Positions 46,755 to 58,514 of a stretch of 64,000 bases of DNA are shown here, piece after piece. Source of the stretch: Desulfuromonadales bacterium (lineage in GTDB: Bacteria > Desulfobacterota > Desulfuromonadia > Desulfuromonadales > BM103); NCBI GenBank assembly GCA_014860225.1, contig JACZKE010000046.1, forward strand, positions 62,001-126,000, in the 5' to 3' direction. The position numbers and the translations under genes were made by a program. The notes below the pieces were generated by a model, which searched no databases, was not told the origin of the DNA, and saw only the letters and a list, made by a program, of their open reading frames with translations. Numbering within the stretch: position 1 is the stretch's first letter; the number at the start of each line of letters is the position of its first letter.

Positions 46755-47261
46755 TCAGGCTTTTTTATCCGAGCTGTTTGTCCCGAGACCACGTCTGGCA
46801 AGAATCTCTTCCGGGCTACACAGTTGTTGCAGCGCACGAATAGTCGCCTTGACAACATTGTGAGGGTTGTTAGAACCAAGACACTTGGAGAGGATGTCGC
46901 TGATACCGGCAACCTCCAGTATTGCACGAGCCGCACCACCAGCGATAACGCCCGTACCCTCGGAAGCCGGTTTTAGCAGCACTTTGCCTGCTCCAAACTT
47001 GCCGATTACGTCATAAGGGATAGTTGTTCCCTGGATAGGTACGGAGATCATACTCTTCTTGGCCTTTTCGACACCCTTGCGAATTGCCTCGGGAACCTCT
47101 TTGGCTTTACCAAGACCATATCCAACATTGCCGCTGCCGTCACCTACTACAACCAGTGCAGAGAAGCTAAATCGACGACCGCCTTTTACAACCTTGGCCG
47201 TACGATTGATGTGGATAACGCGATCGATTAAATTCGTTTCGTTTTTGTCAACGCGTTGCAA
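46755..47261 (-). CDS. rpsE: 30S ribosomal protein S5
   Basis: S5 guards decoding accuracy and the mRNA entry pore. The 168-residue protein has [20 protein letters not shown] with the double-stranded-RNA-binding fold, and [20 protein letters not shown]. The start is TTG at 47261 with AAAGGAG 7 nt upstream; no ATG is available before the conserved part. It follows rplR. Confidence 0.98.
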   Translation of the reverse strand: MQRVDKNETNLIDRVIHINRTAKVVKGGRRFSFSALVVVGDGSGNVGYGLGKAKEVPEAIRKGVEKAKKSMISVPIQGTTIPYDVIGKFGAGKVLLKPASEGTGVIAGGAARAILEVAGISDILSKCLGSNNPHNVVKATIRALQQLCSPEEILARRGLGTNSSDKKA

Positions 47262-47280
47262 CGCTCTTCTCCTTTACCGC

Positions 47281-47649
47281 TCAGAAAGTCAAACCAGCTT
47301 CACGAGCCGCATCGGCGAGAGCCTTTACACGGCCGTGGAACAAAAAGCCATTGCGGTCGAAAACCACCTGTTTAATGTCCTTGGCCAGAGCCTTTTCAGC
47401 AATCTGCTTACCGACTACTTTAGCCGCATCAGCATTCCCGCTGTACTTGACACTGTCTTCGGTGCCCTTGGCAACCGTCGAAGCCGCAACCAGCGTCTTG
47501 CCGGTAACATCTTCAATAATCTGGGCATAAATATGTTTGGAACTACGGAATACGCACAAACGCGGACGCTCTACGCTCCCGGTAATCTTTTTACGCACCC
47601 TCAATTGACGCTTCTTGCGGGCAGCCCGCCGTTCCTTTGAGATATTCAC
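47281..47649 (-). CDS. rplR: 50S ribosomal protein L18
   Basis: L18 binds 5S rRNA. The protein has [19 protein letters not shown] and [19 protein letters not shown], ending with [20 protein letters not shown] prefer the GTG at 47649 (AGGTGA upstream), giving 122 residues, over a GTG at 47658 three codons earlier. Normal spc-operon position. Confidence 0.97.
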   Translation of the reverse strand: MNISKERRAARKKRQLRVRKKITGSVERPRLCVFRSSKHIYAQIIEDVTGKTLVAASTVAKGTEDSVKYSGNADAAKVVGKQIAEKALAKDIKQVVFDRNGFLFHGRVKALADAAREAGLTF

Positions 47650-47673
47650 TGTTCTCACCTCATCCTATTCAGC

Positions 47674-48213
47674 TTACTTCTTACTAGTCTTACCAGCTTT
47701 ACGCAGGATACGCTCATCGGAATACTTGATACCTTTGCCTTTGTAAGGCTCCGGCTCCCGGAATGAACGAATCTTGGCCGCCGTCGCGCCAACCAGTTCC
47801 TTGTCAATACCTGAAACGGTAATACGATTAGCCTTGGTATCGACTTCAGCGCTGATCCCTTGAGGCAGCGGAAATTCAATCGGGTGTGAGTAACCGAGCG
47901 ACAGGTTCAATGTAGTACCCTTCAATTCAGCACGATAACCCACGCCGTTGATCTCCAGAATCTTGACGAATCCTGTGGTAACGCCATCCACCATATTTGA
48001 TATCAAAGAGCGTGAGAGCCCCTGCAAGGCCGAACCCGAGGGATCCAACCTAGAAGCAACCAGTAACTGATCGGCTTCCATTTTGACCTCGACATGCTCA
48101 TGAATGGTCCGTTCAAGGTGACCTTTAGGTCCTTCGACTTTGATCTTCTGACCATCAAGTGTAACCTTAACACCCGAGGCAATGCTTATAGGTTTCTTGC
48201 CGATGCGCGACAT
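47674..48213 (-). CDS. rplF: 50S ribosomal protein L6
   Basis: L6 lies near the factor-binding centre and contacts the sarcin-ricin loop. The 179-residue protein starts [20 protein letters not shown]. The C-terminal L6 signature is [19 protein letters not shown]. Two tandem L6 folds fill the length as usual. Confidence 0.99.
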   Translation of the reverse strand: MSRIGKKPISIASGVKVTLDGQKIKVEGPKGHLERTIHEHVEVKMEADQLLVASRLDPSGSALQGLSRSLISNMVDGVTTGFVKILEINGVGYRAELKGTTLNLSLGYSHPIEFPLPQGISAEVDTKANRITVSGIDKELVGATAAKIRSFREPEPYKGKGIKYSDERILRKAGKTSKK

Positions 48214-48253
48214 CTTTAATCGACTCCTTAAAAATCAGCAGCTTGCTTGTAAA

Positions 48254-48652
48254 TTACCAGATCGTGCAGAGCACTTCACCGCCGATTGCGGCTTCACGGG
48301 CGGTGACGTCATCCATGACACCTTTGGATGTCGACAGGATAGCAGCACCTAAACCATTCTTGACCCGAGGGATATTGGCATGATTGACATATACCCGGCG
48401 ACCAGGTTTGGAGATACGGGTAATTTCGTGAATCACGGGCTTGCTCTGCTCGTCATATTTCAGGTAAACACGAAGAACCCCTTGCAGGTCATCACTGACA
48501 ACCTTGAAATTCTTAATGTAACCGAGATCTTTTAAAACTTCGGCAATGGCAACTTTCACATTGGACGAAGGGATGTCCAGCTTGGAATGCTTTGCCATGC
48601 CTGCATTGCGGATGCGGGTCAGCAGGTCCGCGATCGGATCCGTCATAGCCAT
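48254..48652 (-). CDS. rpsH: 30S ribosomal protein S8
   Basis: S8 binds the central domain of 16S rRNA and, in E. coli, represses the spc operon. The 132-residue protein has [20 protein letters not shown] and the C-terminal [26 protein letters not shown] lies 8 nt before the ATG at 48652; MTDPI two codons in is an alternative start. Confidence 0.98.
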   Translation of the reverse strand: MAMTDPIADLLTRIRNAGMAKHSKLDIPSSNVKVAIAEVLKDLGYIKNFKVVSDDLQGVLRVYLKYDEQSKPVIHEITRISKPGRRVYVNHANIPRVKNGLGAAILSTSKGVMDDVTAREAAIGGEVLCTIW

Positions 48653-48675
48653 GAATACTGCTCCTTATTGCCCGA

Positions 48676-48861
48676 TTACCAGCTGGATTTAGTTACGCCC
48701 GGCAGTTTTCCCGCCGACGCCAGCTTGCGCAGACAGATTCTGCACATATCAAATTTACGATAGTACGCACGAGGCCGACCACAGATCGGACAGCGGTTAT
48801 ACTTTCTCACGTTAAACTTCTGAGGCCCTGCGGCCTTTATGCGCATCGATTTTTTTGCCAC
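48676..48861 (-). CDS. rpsN: 30S ribosomal protein S14, zinc-binding (type Z)
   Basis: The 61-residue short form of S14 with [20 protein letters not shown], the two CxxC pairs that bind zinc, and the C-terminal [18 protein letters not shown]. The start is GTG at 48861 with GGAGG 6 nt upstream. The type Z gene lies in the usual rplE-rpsN-rpsH order. Confidence 0.98.
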   Translation of the reverse strand: MAKKSMRIKAAGPQKFNVRKYNRCPICGRPRAYYRKFDMCRICLRKLASAGKLPGVTKSSW

Positions 48862-48873
48862 GTGCTTCCTCCG

Positions 48874-49428
48874 CTATGCTGCTACATTCTGTTTACGAAA
48901 GGGCATTCCCATTTCGGTAAGCAGTGCACGACCCTCTTCATCAGTACGAGCCGTCGTGACGATTGTCACATTCATACCCTTAATCTTGTCGATTTTCTCG
49001 ATATCGATCTCAGGGAAGATTAACTGCTCACGAATACCGAGAGTGTAATTACCACGACCATCAAAAGCCTTGGCTGAAACGCCCTTGAAATCCCTGACGC
49101 GCGGCAGAGCAACATTGATCAGACGATCAAGAAATTCGTAAGCCCGGTCGCGACGTAACGTCACCATGACACCAATTGGCATATCCTCGCGCAGTTTGAA
49201 CTGAGCTATCGATTTCTTGGCGCGTGTAATAACGGCTTTTTGGCCGGTAATACGGGACATTTCCTCAACAGCCGATTCAAGAATTTTAACGTTCTGAATC
49301 GCTTCACCCAGCCCCATATTGATGACGACTTTTTCAACGCGAGGGACTTCCATAACGTTCTTAAGTTGCAGATCCTTAAGCAACCTGGGAACCATTTCTT
49401 TCTGATATAATTCCTTGAGCCTTGCCAT
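48874..49428 (-). CDS. rplE: 50S ribosomal protein L5
   Basis: L5 binds 5S rRNA and contacts the P-site tRNA. The 184-residue protein has [39 protein letters not shown], and [20 protein letters not shown]. Length is standard. It lies 11 bp after rplX. Confidence 0.99.
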   Translation of the reverse strand: MARLKELYQKEMVPRLLKDLQLKNVMEVPRVEKVVINMGLGEAIQNVKILESAVEEMSRITGQKAVITRAKKSIAQFKLREDMPIGVMVTLRRDRAYEFLDRLINVALPRVRDFKGVSAKAFDGRGNYTLGIREQLIFPEIDIEKIDKIKGMNVTIVTTARTDEEGRALLTEMGMPFRKQNVAA

Positions 49429-49439
49429 GAAAAACTCCG

Positions 49440-49769
49440 TTAATTATTCACAATCTCGTTGCACTTTTTGCAGAATCGCGACTTGCTGCCATCCTCGAGC
49501 ACTCTGATACCGGTGCGCGACGGCTTGTTACAGCCATGGCACAGCAGTTGAACATTAGAGAGAGCAATCGGTGCTTCCTTTTCAATGATCCCACCCTCGT
49601 TACTGGTACGAGATGGGCGAGTATGGCGTTTGATCAGGTTGAGATTCTCAACCAGGACCCGCCCTTTATCCGGCATAACGCGCAAGACCTTGCCGCTTTT
49701 ACCTTTATCTTTCCCGGCAATAATCATTACCAGGTCATCTTTTTTCACATGGAGTTTTATGACTGCCAT
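49440..49769 (-). CDS. rplX: 50S ribosomal protein L24
   Basis: L24 starts large-subunit assembly. The 109-residue protein has the KOW motif [20 protein letters not shown], then [19 protein letters not shown]. The C-terminal part carries CHGC and CKKC, four Cys that may bind zinc as in several anaerobes. Confidence 0.98.
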   Translation of the reverse strand: MAVIKLHVKKDDLVMIIAGKDKGKSGKVLRVMPDKGRVLVENLNLIKRHTRPSRTSNEGGIIEKEAPIALSNVQLLCHGCNKPSRTGIRVLEDGSKSRFCKKCNEIVNN

Positions 49770-49788
49770 GACTCTTTACTCCCAGCGT

Positions 49789-50157
49789 TTAAAGGACCTC
49801 AGGGGCCAGTGAAACAATTTTCATAAACCGCTTGGCGCGCAACTCACGGGCTACAGGCCCGAAAATACGTGTTCCAACCGGTTCTCCAGCAGCAGATACA
49901 ACGACTGCAGAATTAGTGTCAAATCGAATGTATGAACCGTCTGGACGGTTCACCTCTTTTGCGGTACGCACAATAACAGCACGGACAACATCACCCTTCT
50001 TCACCTTCGAATTAGGCATCGCCTCTTTAACAGAGCAGACGATAATGTCGCCGATACCTGCATATTTGCGCTTGGATCCACCAAGAACCTTAATGCAACA
50101 GAGCTTCCGGGCACCCGAATTGTCTGCGACAGTAAGTGTAGATTGCATCTGAATCAT
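49789..50157 (-). CDS. rplN: 50S ribosomal protein L14
   Basis: L14 forms an intersubunit bridge. The 122-residue protein has [19 protein letters not shown] and the C-terminal [20 protein letters not shown], both diagnostic. It lies between rpsQ and rplX as usual. Confidence 0.99.
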   Translation of the reverse strand: MIQMQSTLTVADNSGARKLCCIKVLGGSKRKYAGIGDIIVCSVKEAMPNSKVKKGDVVRAVIVRTAKEVNRPDGSYIRFDTNSAVVVSAAGEPVGTRIFGPVARELRAKRFMKIVSLAPEVL

Positions 50158-50169
50158 GGCCAGTATCTC

Positions 50170-50436
50170 CTAAACGCTGACGTGCTTCTCTAAAATTTCA
50201 CGAACCCGCCACCGCTTATCCTTCGACAAAGGTCGCGTTTCGACAATCAGCACTTTGTCTCCGGCTGCACAGATATTTTGCTCATCATGTGCCTTGCAGG
50301 TAACGCGACGCTTGATATATTTCTTATAAACCGGGTGCTTGATGATGTTATCGACCTTGACAACTACAGTCTTATCCATCTTGTCGCTTACCACGACTCC
50401 AACCCGTACCTTCTTATTACCACGTTCTTTCGTCAT
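50170..50436 (-). CDS. rpsQ: 30S ribosomal protein S17
   Basis: S17 binds the 5' domain of 16S rRNA. The 88-residue OB-fold protein has [20 protein letters not shown] and the family signature near [20 protein letters not shown]. Standard S10-operon order after rpmC. Confidence 0.99.
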   Translation of the reverse strand: MTKERGNKKVRVGVVVSDKMDKTVVVKVDNIIKHPVYKKYIKRRVTCKAHDEQNICAAGDKVLIVETRPLSKDKRWRVREILEKHVSV

Positions 50437-50457
50437 CGCCGTCCTCGTTCGATCGGA

Positions 50458-50646
50458 TTAGCTGTGCTTTATTTGCAGCGCAGTTTTGATCCTGGCAATC
50501 TCCTTACGCACCTGAGGGATACGTGAGGTATTTTCCAGATGTCCGGTGTGCAATTGGAATTTCAGGTTAAACAACTCCTGATTCAGATCTGCAACCGCCG
50601 CATTAAGTTCTTCGATTGTCTTGTCACGCAGTTTTTCAGGCTTCAT
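50458..50646 (-). CDS. rpmC: 50S ribosomal protein L29
   Basis: L29 lies by the exit tunnel and helps dock trigger factor and SRP. The 62-residue helical protein starts [20 protein letters not shown] and ends [17 protein letters not shown] plus a short tail. Its start overlaps the rplP stop by 11 nt. Confidence 0.98.
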   Translation of the reverse strand: MKPEKLRDKTIEELNAAVADLNQELFNLKFQLHTGHLENTSRIPQVRKEIARIKTALQIKHS

Positions 50647-51061
50647 TACTGGCCTCCTTGCGAACCAAGATCTTGGTTTTCATTGGCAGTTTGTGAGCCG
50701 CAAGGCGGAACGCTTCACGCGCAACATCTTCGGCAACACCCTGCATTTCGTAAAGTACCATTCCCGGACGAACCACACAGACCCAACTATCCGGAGAACC
50801 TTTACCTTTACCCATACGGGTTTCGGCAGGTTTGCGGGTCAAAGATTTATCGGGGAAAGCACGGATCCAGATTTGACCGCCACGCTTGACATAACGTGTC
50901 ATAGCTCGACGAGCAGCCTCAATCTGCCGCGCTGAAAGCCAGCCGCAATCCACTGCCTGCAGACCGAAATCTCCAAAGTTCAAGTCCGTACCACCACGAG
51001 CGGCACCTTTCATACGACCTTTGAACTGTTTTCTATGCTTAACCTTTTTAGGCATCAACAT
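50636..51061 (-). CDS. rplP: 50S ribosomal protein L16
   Basis: L16 touches the elbow of A-site tRNA. The 141-residue protein has [19 protein letters not shown], then [20 protein letters not shown] and [20 protein letters not shown], the L16 signatures. The first ATG (51061) has AGGAG 10 nt upstream; MPKK two codons in is the usual family start. Confidence 0.98.
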   Translation of the reverse strand: MLMPKKVKHRKQFKGRMKGAARGGTDLNFGDFGLQAVDCGWLSARQIEAARRAMTRYVKRGGQIWIRAFPDKSLTRKPAETRMGKGKGSPDSWVCVVRPGMVLYEMQGVAEDVAREAFRLAAHKLPMKTKILVRKEASNEA

Positions 51062-51086
51062 GACAAATAAACTCCTGATCTGTTAC

Positions 51087-51731
51087 TTATTGCTGCCGAT
51101 CCTTATTACCCAGGATCTCGCCCTTGAAAATAAGAACCTTAACGCCGATGATACCGTAGGTAGTTTTGGCTTCGGCGAACCCGTAATCAATATCGGCACG
51201 CAGGGTATGCAGGGGAACGCGTCCCTCACGGTACCATTCACGCCTGCTCATCTCGGCGCCGCCAAGACGACCGGAGCATTCGATTTTGATCCCTTCAGCA
51301 CCGAACTTCAGAGACTGGCTGACTGCTTTTTTCATTGCACGGCGGAATGCGACTCGACGAACCAGCTGCAAGGCAACATTCTCTGCAACCAATTGGGCGT
51401 CAATCTCAGGTTTGCGAACCTCCTGAATATTGATAAAGACCTCTTTATCGGTCAACTTGGCCAGCTCTTTTTTAAGAGCTTCAACCTCAGAACCCTTTTT
51501 GCCGATAATGATGCCAGGACGGGCAGCAAAGATATTGATCTTGGCCTTGCCGGCCGCGCGCTCTATTTCAACCTTGGAAATACCGGCATGATGCAGGCGC
51601 TCTTTCAAGTAATTACGCAGCTTGAGATCTTCATGCAGCAGCTGAGCGTAATCCTTCTCAGCGTACCAGTTGGACTCCCATGTGCGAATTACGCCTAAGC
51701 GAAATCCTATTGGATGAACTTTCTGACCCAA
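51087..51731 (-). CDS. rpsC: 30S ribosomal protein S3
   Basis: S3 lines the mRNA entry channel. The 214-residue protein starts with TTG and reads [20 protein letters not shown]. The KH domain has [20 protein letters not shown] and the C-terminal [20 protein letters not shown] lies about 7 nt before the TTG. Confidence 0.98.
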   Translation of the reverse strand: MGQKVHPIGFRLGVIRTWESNWYAEKDYAQLLHEDLKLRNYLKERLHHAGISKVEIERAAGKAKINIFAARPGIIIGKKGSEVEALKKELAKLTDKEVFINIQEVRKPEIDAQLVAENVALQLVRRVAFRRAMKKAVSQSLKFGAEGIKIECSGRLGGAEMSRREWYREGRVPLHTLRADIDYGFAEAKTTYGIIGVKVLIFKGEILGNKDRQQ

Positions 51732-51751
51732 AACTACACCTCCTCAGGTGG

Positions 51752-52084
51752 TTACTTCTCGTCAAGGACCACTGTAATGTGGCTGGTCGGCTTACGAATT
51801 TTCGTTGCCCGTCCTTGAGCACGCGGCATAAAGCGCTTGAGGACAGGCCCCTGATCAACAAACACCGCCTTGACAAAGAGACGGTCAACATCCGAGACAC
51901 CCTGTTGTTCAGCATTGGCGACAGCAGAACGCACCAATTTGGCAACGATGTCCGCCGGGCGCTGAGGCGAAAACTTCAGAATATTAAGGGCTTCCTGTAC
52001 AGCCTTGCCTCGTACCATATCCACAATCAGACGGGTCTTTTGTGGCGACAGGCGAGCAAATTTCAACTTCGCACTTGTTTCCAT
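51752..52084 (-). CDS. rplV: 50S ribosomal protein L22
   Basis: L22 extends a loop into the exit tunnel that macrolides and arrest peptides touch. The 110-residue protein has RLSPQKTRLIVDMVRGKAV and the tunnel loop signature QGPVLKRFMPRAQGRATKI. It follows rpsS by 25 bp. Confidence 0.99.
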   Translation of the reverse strand: METSAKLKFARLSPQKTRLIVDMVRGKAVQEALNILKFSPQRPADIVAKLVRSAVANAEQQGVSDVDRLFVKAVFVDQGPVLKRFMPRAQGRATKIRKPTSHITVVLDEK

Positions 52085-52109
52085 GTGCTGGTACTCCCTC
52101 AGCTAATGA

Positions 52110-52385
52110 TTACTTCTTCTTTTTCCGGTCCGAACCGTGACCAAAGTAGGTCCTGGTTGGGGAAAATTCACCAAGCTTGTGCCCGACCATATTCTCGGAC
52201 ACAAAAACCGGAATAAACTTTTTACCATTATGTACGGCAAACGTCATGCCGACAAAATCAGGCAGGATTGTGGAACGTCGTGACCAGGTTTTGATCACTT
52301 TGTGTGCACCACTATCGCCAATGTTTCCGATTTTGCGCAACAGGCTTGCTTCAATATAAGGGCCTTTTTTTATCGATCTCGCCAC
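52110..52385 (-). CDS. rpsS: 30S ribosomal protein S19
   Basis: S19 is in the subunit head with S13. The 91-residue protein has [19 protein letters not shown] and the signature [20 protein letters not shown], then [13 protein letters not shown]. The start is GTG with GGAGACGACC before it. Confidence 0.99.
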   Translation of the reverse strand: MARSIKKGPYIEASLLRKIGNIGDSGAHKVIKTWSRRSTILPDFVGMTFAVHNGKKFIPVFVSENMVGHKLGEFSPTRTYFGHGSDRKKKK

Positions 52386-52402
52386 GGTCGTCTCCTATTC
52401 TC

Positions 52403-53227
52403 TTACTTGGTCCGACGGCGGACAATGAAGCGATCCGTCCGCTTATTTGAACGCGTCTTATAACCTTTGGTTGGAACACCCCATGGCGTAACAGGGTGAC
52501 GTCCACCAGAGCTTTTGCCTTCTCCGCCGCCGTGAGGATGGTCAACCGGGTTCATCGCAACACCGCGAGATTGTGGGCGCTTGCCAAGCCAGCGATTACG
52601 ACCGGCTTTGCCAATCTTGACATTCTCATGATCCGTATTGCCAACCTGACCAACCGTTGCAGAGCACTCCTGCAGCACCAGTCTTACTTCGCCGGAAGGC
52701 AATCGCAACTGAGCATACTTGCCTTCTTTGGCCGCAATCATAGCGTAAGTTCCAGCACTACGAGCAAGCTGTCCACCTTTGGCAACCTTAAGCTCAACAT
52801 TGTGAACCCAGGTGCCAAGCGGTATAGACCGGATCGGCAAAGCATTGCCTGGGACGATGTCAGCACTCTCGCTGGCAATGACAACATCGCCGACCTTGAT
52901 GCCAACCGGAGCCAGGATATAACGCTTTTCACCGTCAACATAGTTCAGCAAGGCAATCCGTGCAGAACGGTTTGGATCGTATTCGATGGTCACTACCTTG
53001 GCAGAGATCTCACGTTTATCACGCTTGAAATCAATAATCCGGTATTTCCGTTTGTGCCCACCACCAGTGTGACGCTTGGTGATTCTGCCTGTGTTATTAC
53101 GACCACCGGATTTTGACAGTGGTGCTAACAGTGACTTTTCCGGGGTCGAGGCCGTGATTTCCTCAAAATTCGAGGCAGTCATATGCCGGCGGCCCGGTGA
53201 TGTTGGTTTAAACTTTTTGATCCCCAT
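52403..53227 (-). CDS. rplB: 50S ribosomal protein L2
   Basis: L2 supports the peptidyl-transferase centre. The 274-residue protein has [19 protein letters not shown], then [17 protein letters not shown] and the C-terminal [20 protein letters not shown] with the conserved His. GGAG lies 8 nt before the ATG. Confidence 0.99.
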   Translation of the reverse strand: MGIKKFKPTSPGRRHMTASNFEEITASTPEKSLLAPLSKSGGRNNTGRITKRHTGGGHKRKYRIIDFKRDKREISAKVVTIEYDPNRSARIALLNYVDGEKRYILAPVGIKVGDVVIASESADIVPGNALPIRSIPLGTWVHNVELKVAKGGQLARSAGTYAMIAAKEGKYAQLRLPSGEVRLVLQECSATVGQVGNTDHENVKIGKAGRNRWLGKRPQSRGVAMNPVDHPHGGGEGKSSGGRHPVTPWGVPTKGYKTRSNKRTDRFIVRRRTK

Positions 53228-53260
53228 TATTGCTACTCCGTCAGATGGATATCAACCTTA

Positions 53261-53545
53261 CTAAACACCAAAGAAATCAATGGTGCCGTCCGCCAGGGTC
53301 ACATACGCTTTTTTGACATTAGAACGTTTGCCAAAATTACGTCCAGAGCGCTTGATTTTGCCAGCGACAATCATAGTGCGGACATCCTGCACCTTGACGT
53401 TGAAAGCACGCTCAATCGCCTTCTTGATTTCCACCTTGTTGCTGCTCATTGCAACTTCAAAAGCAACGACATTGTCGGTTTCTTTCATCAAGTTGGACTT
53501 CTCTGTAACCAGAGGCTTCCTGATAATCTGATGTAAAGGTTTCAT
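53261..53545 (-). CDS. rplW: 50S ribosomal protein L23
   Basis: L23 docks trigger factor and SRP at the tunnel exit. The 94-residue protein has [20 protein letters not shown] and [19 protein letters not shown]. Its ATG overlaps the rplD stop (ATGA), so the two are co-translated. Confidence 0.99.
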   Translation of the reverse strand: MKPLHQIIRKPLVTEKSNLMKETDNVVAFEVAMSSNKVEIKKAIERAFNVKVQDVRTMIVAGKIKRSGRNFGKRSNVKKAYVTLADGTIDFFGV

Positions 53546-54165
53546 TTTGCCAAGACTCCTTCAATCTGATCGACCGCAGCTTCAGTCATGACCAGGTTAG
53601 GATACTTCAGGATATCGTAGACATTGACACCTTCGGCGCGCAGAACTTTGACAAAAGGCAAGTTACGCGCAGACAACTCAAGGTTTGTGTTCTCACCATC
53701 AACGACGATCAAGGCCTTCTTAAGCTCAAACCGATCGAGGACTTCAGCAAAACCTTTGGTGCTGATCTGCTCAAGATCCAGGACATTGACAACGGTCATG
53801 CATTCATCCTTGAATCGAGCCGAAAGTGCGCTCCGCAGTGCGGATTGCTTGACCTTGCGGTTCAGCTTGAACGTGTAATCTCGCGGCGTGGGGCCAAAGA
53901 CAACACCACCACCGACATGATTCGGTGCAGTCGGCGTACCCTGACGAGCATTACCCGTACCCTTCTGCTTATAAGGCTTCTTGCCGCCACCGCGAACCTC
54001 ACTACGGCCTTTGGCCTTAGCAGTCCCTTGGCGACGGGCCGCCAATTGGTAGCGAACCATATCGTGCAGCAGGTATTCCTTAACGTCGGCATTGAATACT
54101 TCGTCAGCCAACTCCCGCTCGGAAACCTGTTTGCGGCTCATATCAAATACAGCAATTTTTGCCAT
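53542..54165 (-). CDS. rplD: 50S ribosomal protein L4
   Basis: L4 extends into the exit tunnel and, in gamma-proteobacteria, represses the S10 operon. The 207-residue protein has the loop [19 protein letters not shown] and the C-terminal domain [20 protein letters not shown]-like region. It is coupled to rplW by ATGA overlap. Confidence 0.99.
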   Translation of the reverse strand: MAKIAVFDMSRKQVSERELADEVFNADVKEYLLHDMVRYQLAARRQGTAKAKGRSEVRGGGKKPYKQKGTGNARQGTPTAPNHVGGGVVFGPTPRDYTFKLNRKVKQSALRSALSARFKDECMTVVNVLDLEQISTKGFAEVLDRFELKKALIVVDGENTNLELSARNLPFVKVLRAEGVNVYDILKYPNLVMTEAAVDQIEGVLAK

Positions 54166-54196
54166 AACTAAACTCCGGCACTCAATCTTGTATTAA

Positions 54197-54832
54197 TCAC
54201 TTAGACTTAATGCATTTACGGATCAGAACAAGACCCTGGTTCGCCCCGGGGATCGCCCCTTTGACCAGGATAAGGTTCTGTTCAGGACGAACTTCAACGA
54301 TCTCAAGATTTTGCAAGGTGACACGGGCATTGCCCATCTGACCAGGCATTTTCTTTGCCTTGTGGACTCGCGAAGGCCAGGCACTCATGCCAATCGAACC
54401 AGGGGCACGATGGAAGTGGGAACCATGCGTTGCACGTCCACCGGAAAATCCCCAGCGCTTGATAACGCCCTGGAAACCCTTACCCTTACTGGTTCCAGTG
54501 ACATCCACAATATCTCCGGCCTTAAAAACTGCATCACAGGTAATCTGGTCACCGACCTGATAACTGTCGATATCTTCTGCCGCCAACTCACGCAGGCAAG
54601 AGAATGCACCCTGATCAGCTTTCTTGAAATGCCCCATCATCGGCTTATTCACCCGGTGGGTTTTTTTCGCCGAGAAGCCGACCTGTAAAGCATTATAGCC
54701 GTCAATGGACTCCGTCTTCTTTTGCAAGACGGTACAGGGGCCTGCCTCCACCACGGTCACCGGTATGCGACGACCGTCTACTGCGAAGACCTGGGTCATG
54801 CCCAGCTTTTTACCCAAAATTCCCTGAATCAT
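54197..54832 (-). CDS. rplC: 50S ribosomal protein L3
   Basis: L3 reaches the peptidyl-transferase centre. The 211-residue protein has [20 protein letters not shown], then the signature [20 protein letters not shown] and [20 protein letters not shown] with the Gln/His loop site. Standard position after rpsJ. Confidence 0.99.
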   Translation of the reverse strand: MIQGILGKKLGMTQVFAVDGRRIPVTVVEAGPCTVLQKKTESIDGYNALQVGFSAKKTHRVNKPMMGHFKKADQGAFSCLRELAAEDIDSYQVGDQITCDAVFKAGDIVDVTGTSKGKGFQGVIKRWGFSGGRATHGSHFHRAPGSIGMSAWPSRVHKAKKMPGQMGNARVTLQNLEIVEVRPEQNLILVKGAIPGANQGLVLIRKCIKSK

Positions 54833-54853
54833 TACTTTACCCTTACTTGACTA

Positions 54854-55162
54854 TTACAGCTTGATCTCAACATCGACACCGGCCGACAGGTCCAGCTTCA
54901 TCAAAGCATCAACTGTCTGCTGGGTCGGCTCGACGATATCAAGCAGACGCTTGTGTGTACGCATCTCGAACTGCTCACGGCTTTTCTTATCAACATGGGG
55001 GCCACGCAGCACACAGTACTTGTTAATCACTGTCGGCAGCGGAATTGGTCCGGCAATACGGGCACCTGTCCGCTTGGCAGTGTCGACAATTTCATTGACC
55101 GCCTGATCGAGCAATTTGTGGTCATATGCCTTAAGGCGGATACGGATCTTCTGGTTCTGCAT
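54854..55162 (-). CDS. rpsJ: 30S ribosomal protein S10 / NusE
   Basis: S10 acts in the ribosome and, with NusB, in antitermination. The 102-residue protein starts [19 protein letters not shown], with [21 protein letters not shown] use the ATG at 55162, preceded by AAAGGACGAGATC, rather than a longer frame that would extend into the tuf end. It lies 13 bp after tuf, joining str and S10 operons. Confidence 0.98.
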   Translation of the reverse strand: MQNQKIRIRLKAYDHKLLDQAVNEIVDTAKRTGARIAGPIPLPTVINKYCVLRGPHVDKKSREQFEMRTHKRLLDIVEPTQQTVDALMKLDLSAGVDVEIKL

Positions 55163-55175
55163 GATCTCGTCCTTT

Positions 55176-56375
55176 TTACTCAATAATGTCGCTGACGACA
55201 CCGGCGCCAACGGTACGGCCACCTTCGCGGATTGCAAAGCGCAGCTCTTTATCCATGGCGATCGGGGTGATCAGGTCCACAGTGATGGCAATGTTGTCAC
55301 CAGGCATGACCATCTCGGTCCCTTCCGGAAGCTCGACAATACCCGTCACGTCCGTCGTGCGGAAATAAAACTGCGGACGGTAGCCTTTAAAGAATGGGGT
55401 ATGACGGCCGCCCTCTTCCTTGGTCAGGATGTACGCTTCGGCTTTAAACTTGGTGTGCGGAGTGATACTGCCCGGCTTCGCCAGAACCTGACCACGCTCG
55501 ATGTCTTCGCGCTTGACACCGCGCAGCAGGATACCGCAGTTATCACCGGCCTGACCCTGGTCCAGAAGCTTGCGGAACATCTCAACGCCGGTGACGACAG
55601 ACTTGGCCGTGGCTTTCATGCCAACGATCGCAACTTCTTCACCAACCTTGATAATGCCGCGCTCTACACGACCGGTCGCAACCGTTCCACGGCCGGAGAT
55701 CGAGAACACGTCCTCAACAGGCATCAGGAAGGGGCGGTCAACCGCACGCTCAGGTTCAGGGATGTAGGCGTCGACCTGGCGCATCAGCTCCAGAATCGGC
55801 TCGCAGGCGGGACAACCATCGTTGCCGCAACCGCACTCCAGCGCCTTCAGCGCGCTGCCGGGGATGATCGGGATATCGTCGCCGGGGAAATCATAAGAGG
55901 AGAGCAGTTCGCGAATCTCGAGCTCAACCAGCTCCATCAACTCTTCGTCATCGACCATGTCGGCCTTGTTCAGGAACACCACCATGGAGGGCACGCCAAC
56001 CTGACGGGCAAGCAGGATGTGCTCACGGGTCTGGGGCATCGGGCCGTCGGCAGCGGAAACCACCAGGATAGCGCCATCCATCTGCGCAGCTCCGGTGATC
56101 ATGTTCTTGACGTAGTCAGCGTGACCCGGGCAGTCGACGTGAGCATAGTGACGGTTAGCCGTCTCGTACTCAACGTGTGCCGTGGCGATCGTAATGCCAC
56201 GCTCACGTTCCTCGGGAGCGTTGTCGATCTGGTCGAAGGCCTTGAACACGGCACCGCCCTTTGAAGACAGGACCTTTGTGATCGCTGCCGTCAGGGTCGT
56301 CTTGCCGTGGTCAACGTGACCGATCGTTCCGATGTTAACATGCGGTTTTGTCCGCTCAAATTTGGCTTTGGCCAT
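55176..56375 (-). CDS. tuf: Elongation factor Tu
   Basis: EF-Tu delivers aminoacyl-tRNA to the ribosome. The 399-residue GTPase has [10 protein letters not shown] (about residues 18-27), [28 protein letters not shown] and SALKALE. After SALKALE it carries [13 protein letters not shown], an insert with four Cys not found in E. coli EF-Tu. The switch region [10 protein letters not shown] and domains 2 and 3 are ordinary. It lies between fusA and rpsJ; only one tuf is in the window. Confidence 0.99.
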   Translation of the reverse strand: MAKAKFERTKPHVNIGTIGHVDHGKTTLTAAITKVLSSKGGAVFKAFDQIDNAPEERERGITIATAHVEYETANRHYAHVDCPGHADYVKNMITGAAQMDGAILVVSAADGPMPQTREHILLARQVGVPSMVVFLNKADMVDDEELMELVELEIRELLSSYDFPGDDIPIIPGSALKALECGCGNDGCPACEPILELMRQVDAYIPEPERAVDRPFLMPVEDVFSISGRGTVATGRVERGIIKVGEEVAIVGMKATAKSVVTGVEMFRKLLDQGQAGDNCGILLRGVKREDIERGQVLAKPGSITPHTKFKAEAYILTKEEGGRHTPFFKGYRPQFYFRTTDVTGIVELPEGTEMVMPGDNIAITVDLITPIAMDKELRFAIREGGRTVGAGVVSDIIE

Positions 56376-56417
56376 CGTCGTCTCTCCTTATATACGCTTT
56401 GCTATTAAGTTTATTCA

Positions 56418-58496
56418 TCAACCCTTGGCTTTGCTGACAATCTCTTCAGCTATCGCCTTGGGTACCTGATCATAATGGTCAAATGTCATCGTGTATGTTG
56501 CACGTCCCTGGGTCGAACTGCGCAGGTCGGTTGAATAGCCAAACATGTTGGAAAGAGGCACATGGGCATTAACAACCTGTGCACCGCCACGTGTTTCCAT
56601 GCCGGATACGCGACCACGGCGGCTGTTCAAGTCACCCATGACTTCACCGAGATATTCTTCCGGAGCAACAACTTCGACAGCCATAATTGGTTCGAGCAGA
56701 ACTGGCTTGGCCTTGGCGGCACCTTCCTTAAGACCCATCGAACCGGCGATCTTGAAAGCCATTTCAGATGAGTCAACGTCGTGGTAGGAGCCGTCAAAGC
56801 AGGTAACCCGGATATCAACCAGCGGGAAACCGGCAAGAATTCCATTCTTGGCAGCCTGTTCGGCACCGGCTCCAACCGAAGGGATATATTCTTTGGGAAT
56901 AACACCGCCTTTGATTGCATCGACGTATTCAAATCCACTGCCCGGTTCAAGGGGCTCAAGGCGTAACCAGCAGTCACCATACTGACCGCGACCACCGGAT
57001 TGACGGACAAACTTGCCCTGCACTTCAACGGTTTTGGTAATAGATTCGCGGTATGCTACCTGAGGCGCACCTATGTTAGCCTCAACCTTGAATTCTCGCC
57101 GCATACGATCGACGATAACTTCAAGGTGCAGCTCACCCATGCCAGAGATAATTACCTGACCGGTCTCTTCATCAGTACGAACACGCAGTGAGGGGTCTTC
57201 CTGAACCAGTTTGCCGAGCGCCAGACCCATGCTTTGCTGGTCACTCTTTGTTTTCGGCTCAATAGCAATATGAATAACAGGTTCCGGAAACTCCATTGCC
57301 TCAAGAAGGCATACGTCTTTATCATCGCAGAGGGTATCACCGGTAGTGGTGTACTTCAAACCAACTGCCGCAGCGATATCACCGGAATAGACTTGCTTGA
57401 TTTCTTCACGCTTGTTCGCATGCATCTTGAGCAGGCGACCGAAACGCTCTTTTTTGCCCTTGGTAGAGTTCAGGACATGGGCACCGGACTCGGCAACTCC
57501 GGAGTAAACCCGGAAGAAGGTCAACTGCCCGACAAACGGGTCCGTCATGACCTTGAATGCCAGCGATGAGAAGGGGCCATTATCATCGGCAGGGCGTGTC
57601 ATCTCTTCCTTGGTATCGGGATGAACACCCTTGATCGGGGGAACGTCCAGAGGTGAAGGCATGTAATCGACGACAGCGTCGAGAAGAGTCTGCACACCCT
57701 TGTTCTTGAATGCGGAGCCACAGAATACAGGATTAACCTTCAGATCTGTGGTAACACGACGTATTGCAGCCTTGAGTTCATCAACACCGATTTCCTCGCC
57801 GGCGAGATACTTATCCAGCAAGCTATCATCGTGAGAACTCACCTCTTCCAGCATAAACTCACGGGCGGTTTCAGCATCAGCGAGCAGATCCGCCGGAATG
57901 TCCATGACTTCGTAATTTGCGCCGAGGGCCTCATTGTCCCAGACAACAGCCTTCATCTCTACAAGGTCAATAACCCCGCTAAAGAGATCTTCAACACCGA
58001 TCGGCAACTGAAGAGGCACCGGATTAGCACCAAGACGATCACGCATCATTTTAACGCCGCGGTTGAAATCCGCACCGATGCGATCCATCTTGTTAATAAA
58101 CGCGATCCTGGGAACGCCATACTTGTCTGCTTGACGCCAGACTGTTTCCGACTGGGGCTCAACACCACCAACCGAGCAAAAAACAGCGACGGCACCATCA
58201 AGCACACGTAGAGAACGCTCGACCTCTATAGTAAAATCAACGTGACCGGGGGTATCAATAATGTTGATGCGGTGGTCATCCCAGAAACAGGTTGTTGCAG
58301 CAGACGTGATTGTGATGCCACGCTCCTGCTCCTGCTCCATCCAATCCATAGTGGCCGCGCCGTCATGGACTTCACCGATCTTGTGAGAAACGCCAGTGTA
58401 ATAAAGAATACGCTCGGTGGTTGTAGTTTTACCGGCATCGATATGAGCCATGATGCCGATATTACGAGTATTTTTAAGTGCTACTTTGCGAGCCAC
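56418..58496 (-). CDS. fusA: Elongation factor G
   Basis: EF-G drives translocation and, with RRF, ribosome recycling. The 692-residue protein has [20 protein letters not shown] (G1), then [11 protein letters not shown] (G2), [20 protein letters not shown] (G3) and [10 protein letters not shown] (G4). Domains 2 to 5 follow. The start is GTG at 58496. It lies between rpsG and tuf as in the str operon. Confidence 0.99.
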   Translation of the reverse strand: MARKVALKNTRNIGIMAHIDAGKTTTTERILYYTGVSHKIGEVHDGAATMDWMEQEQERGITITSAATTCFWDDHRINIIDTPGHVDFTIEVERSLRVLDGAVAVFCSVGGVEPQSETVWRQADKYGVPRIAFINKMDRIGADFNRGVKMMRDRLGANPVPLQLPIGVEDLFSGVIDLVEMKAVVWDNEALGANYEVMDIPADLLADAETAREFMLEEVSSHDDSLLDKYLAGEEIGVDELKAAIRRVTTDLKVNPVFCGSAFKNKGVQTLLDAVVDYMPSPLDVPPIKGVHPDTKEEMTRPADDNGPFSSLAFKVMTDPFVGQLTFFRVYSGVAESGAHVLNSTKGKKERFGRLLKMHANKREEIKQVYSGDIAAAVGLKYTTTGDTLCDDKDVCLLEAMEFPEPVIHIAIEPKTKSDQQSMGLALGKLVQEDPSLRVRTDEETGQVIISGMGELHLEVIVDRMRREFKVEANIGAPQVAYRESITKTVEVQGKFVRQSGGRGQYGDCWLRLEPLEPGSGFEYVDAIKGGVIPKEYIPSVGAGAEQAAKNGILAGFPLVDIRVTCFDGSYHDVDSSEMAFKIAGSMGLKEGAAKAKPVLLEPIMAVEVVAPEEYLGEVMGDLNSRRGRVSGMETRGGAQVVNAHVPLSNMFGYSTDLRSSTQGRATYTMTFDHYDQVPKAIAEEIVSKAKG

Positions 58497-58514
58497 AGCA
58501 GTACGTCCTCCGCC

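Noticed and set aside
55116-56264. Long plus-strand frame (382 codons) opposite tuf
   Set aside because: It is the antisense shadow of a codon-biased EF-Tu gene; no ribosome site or family motif.
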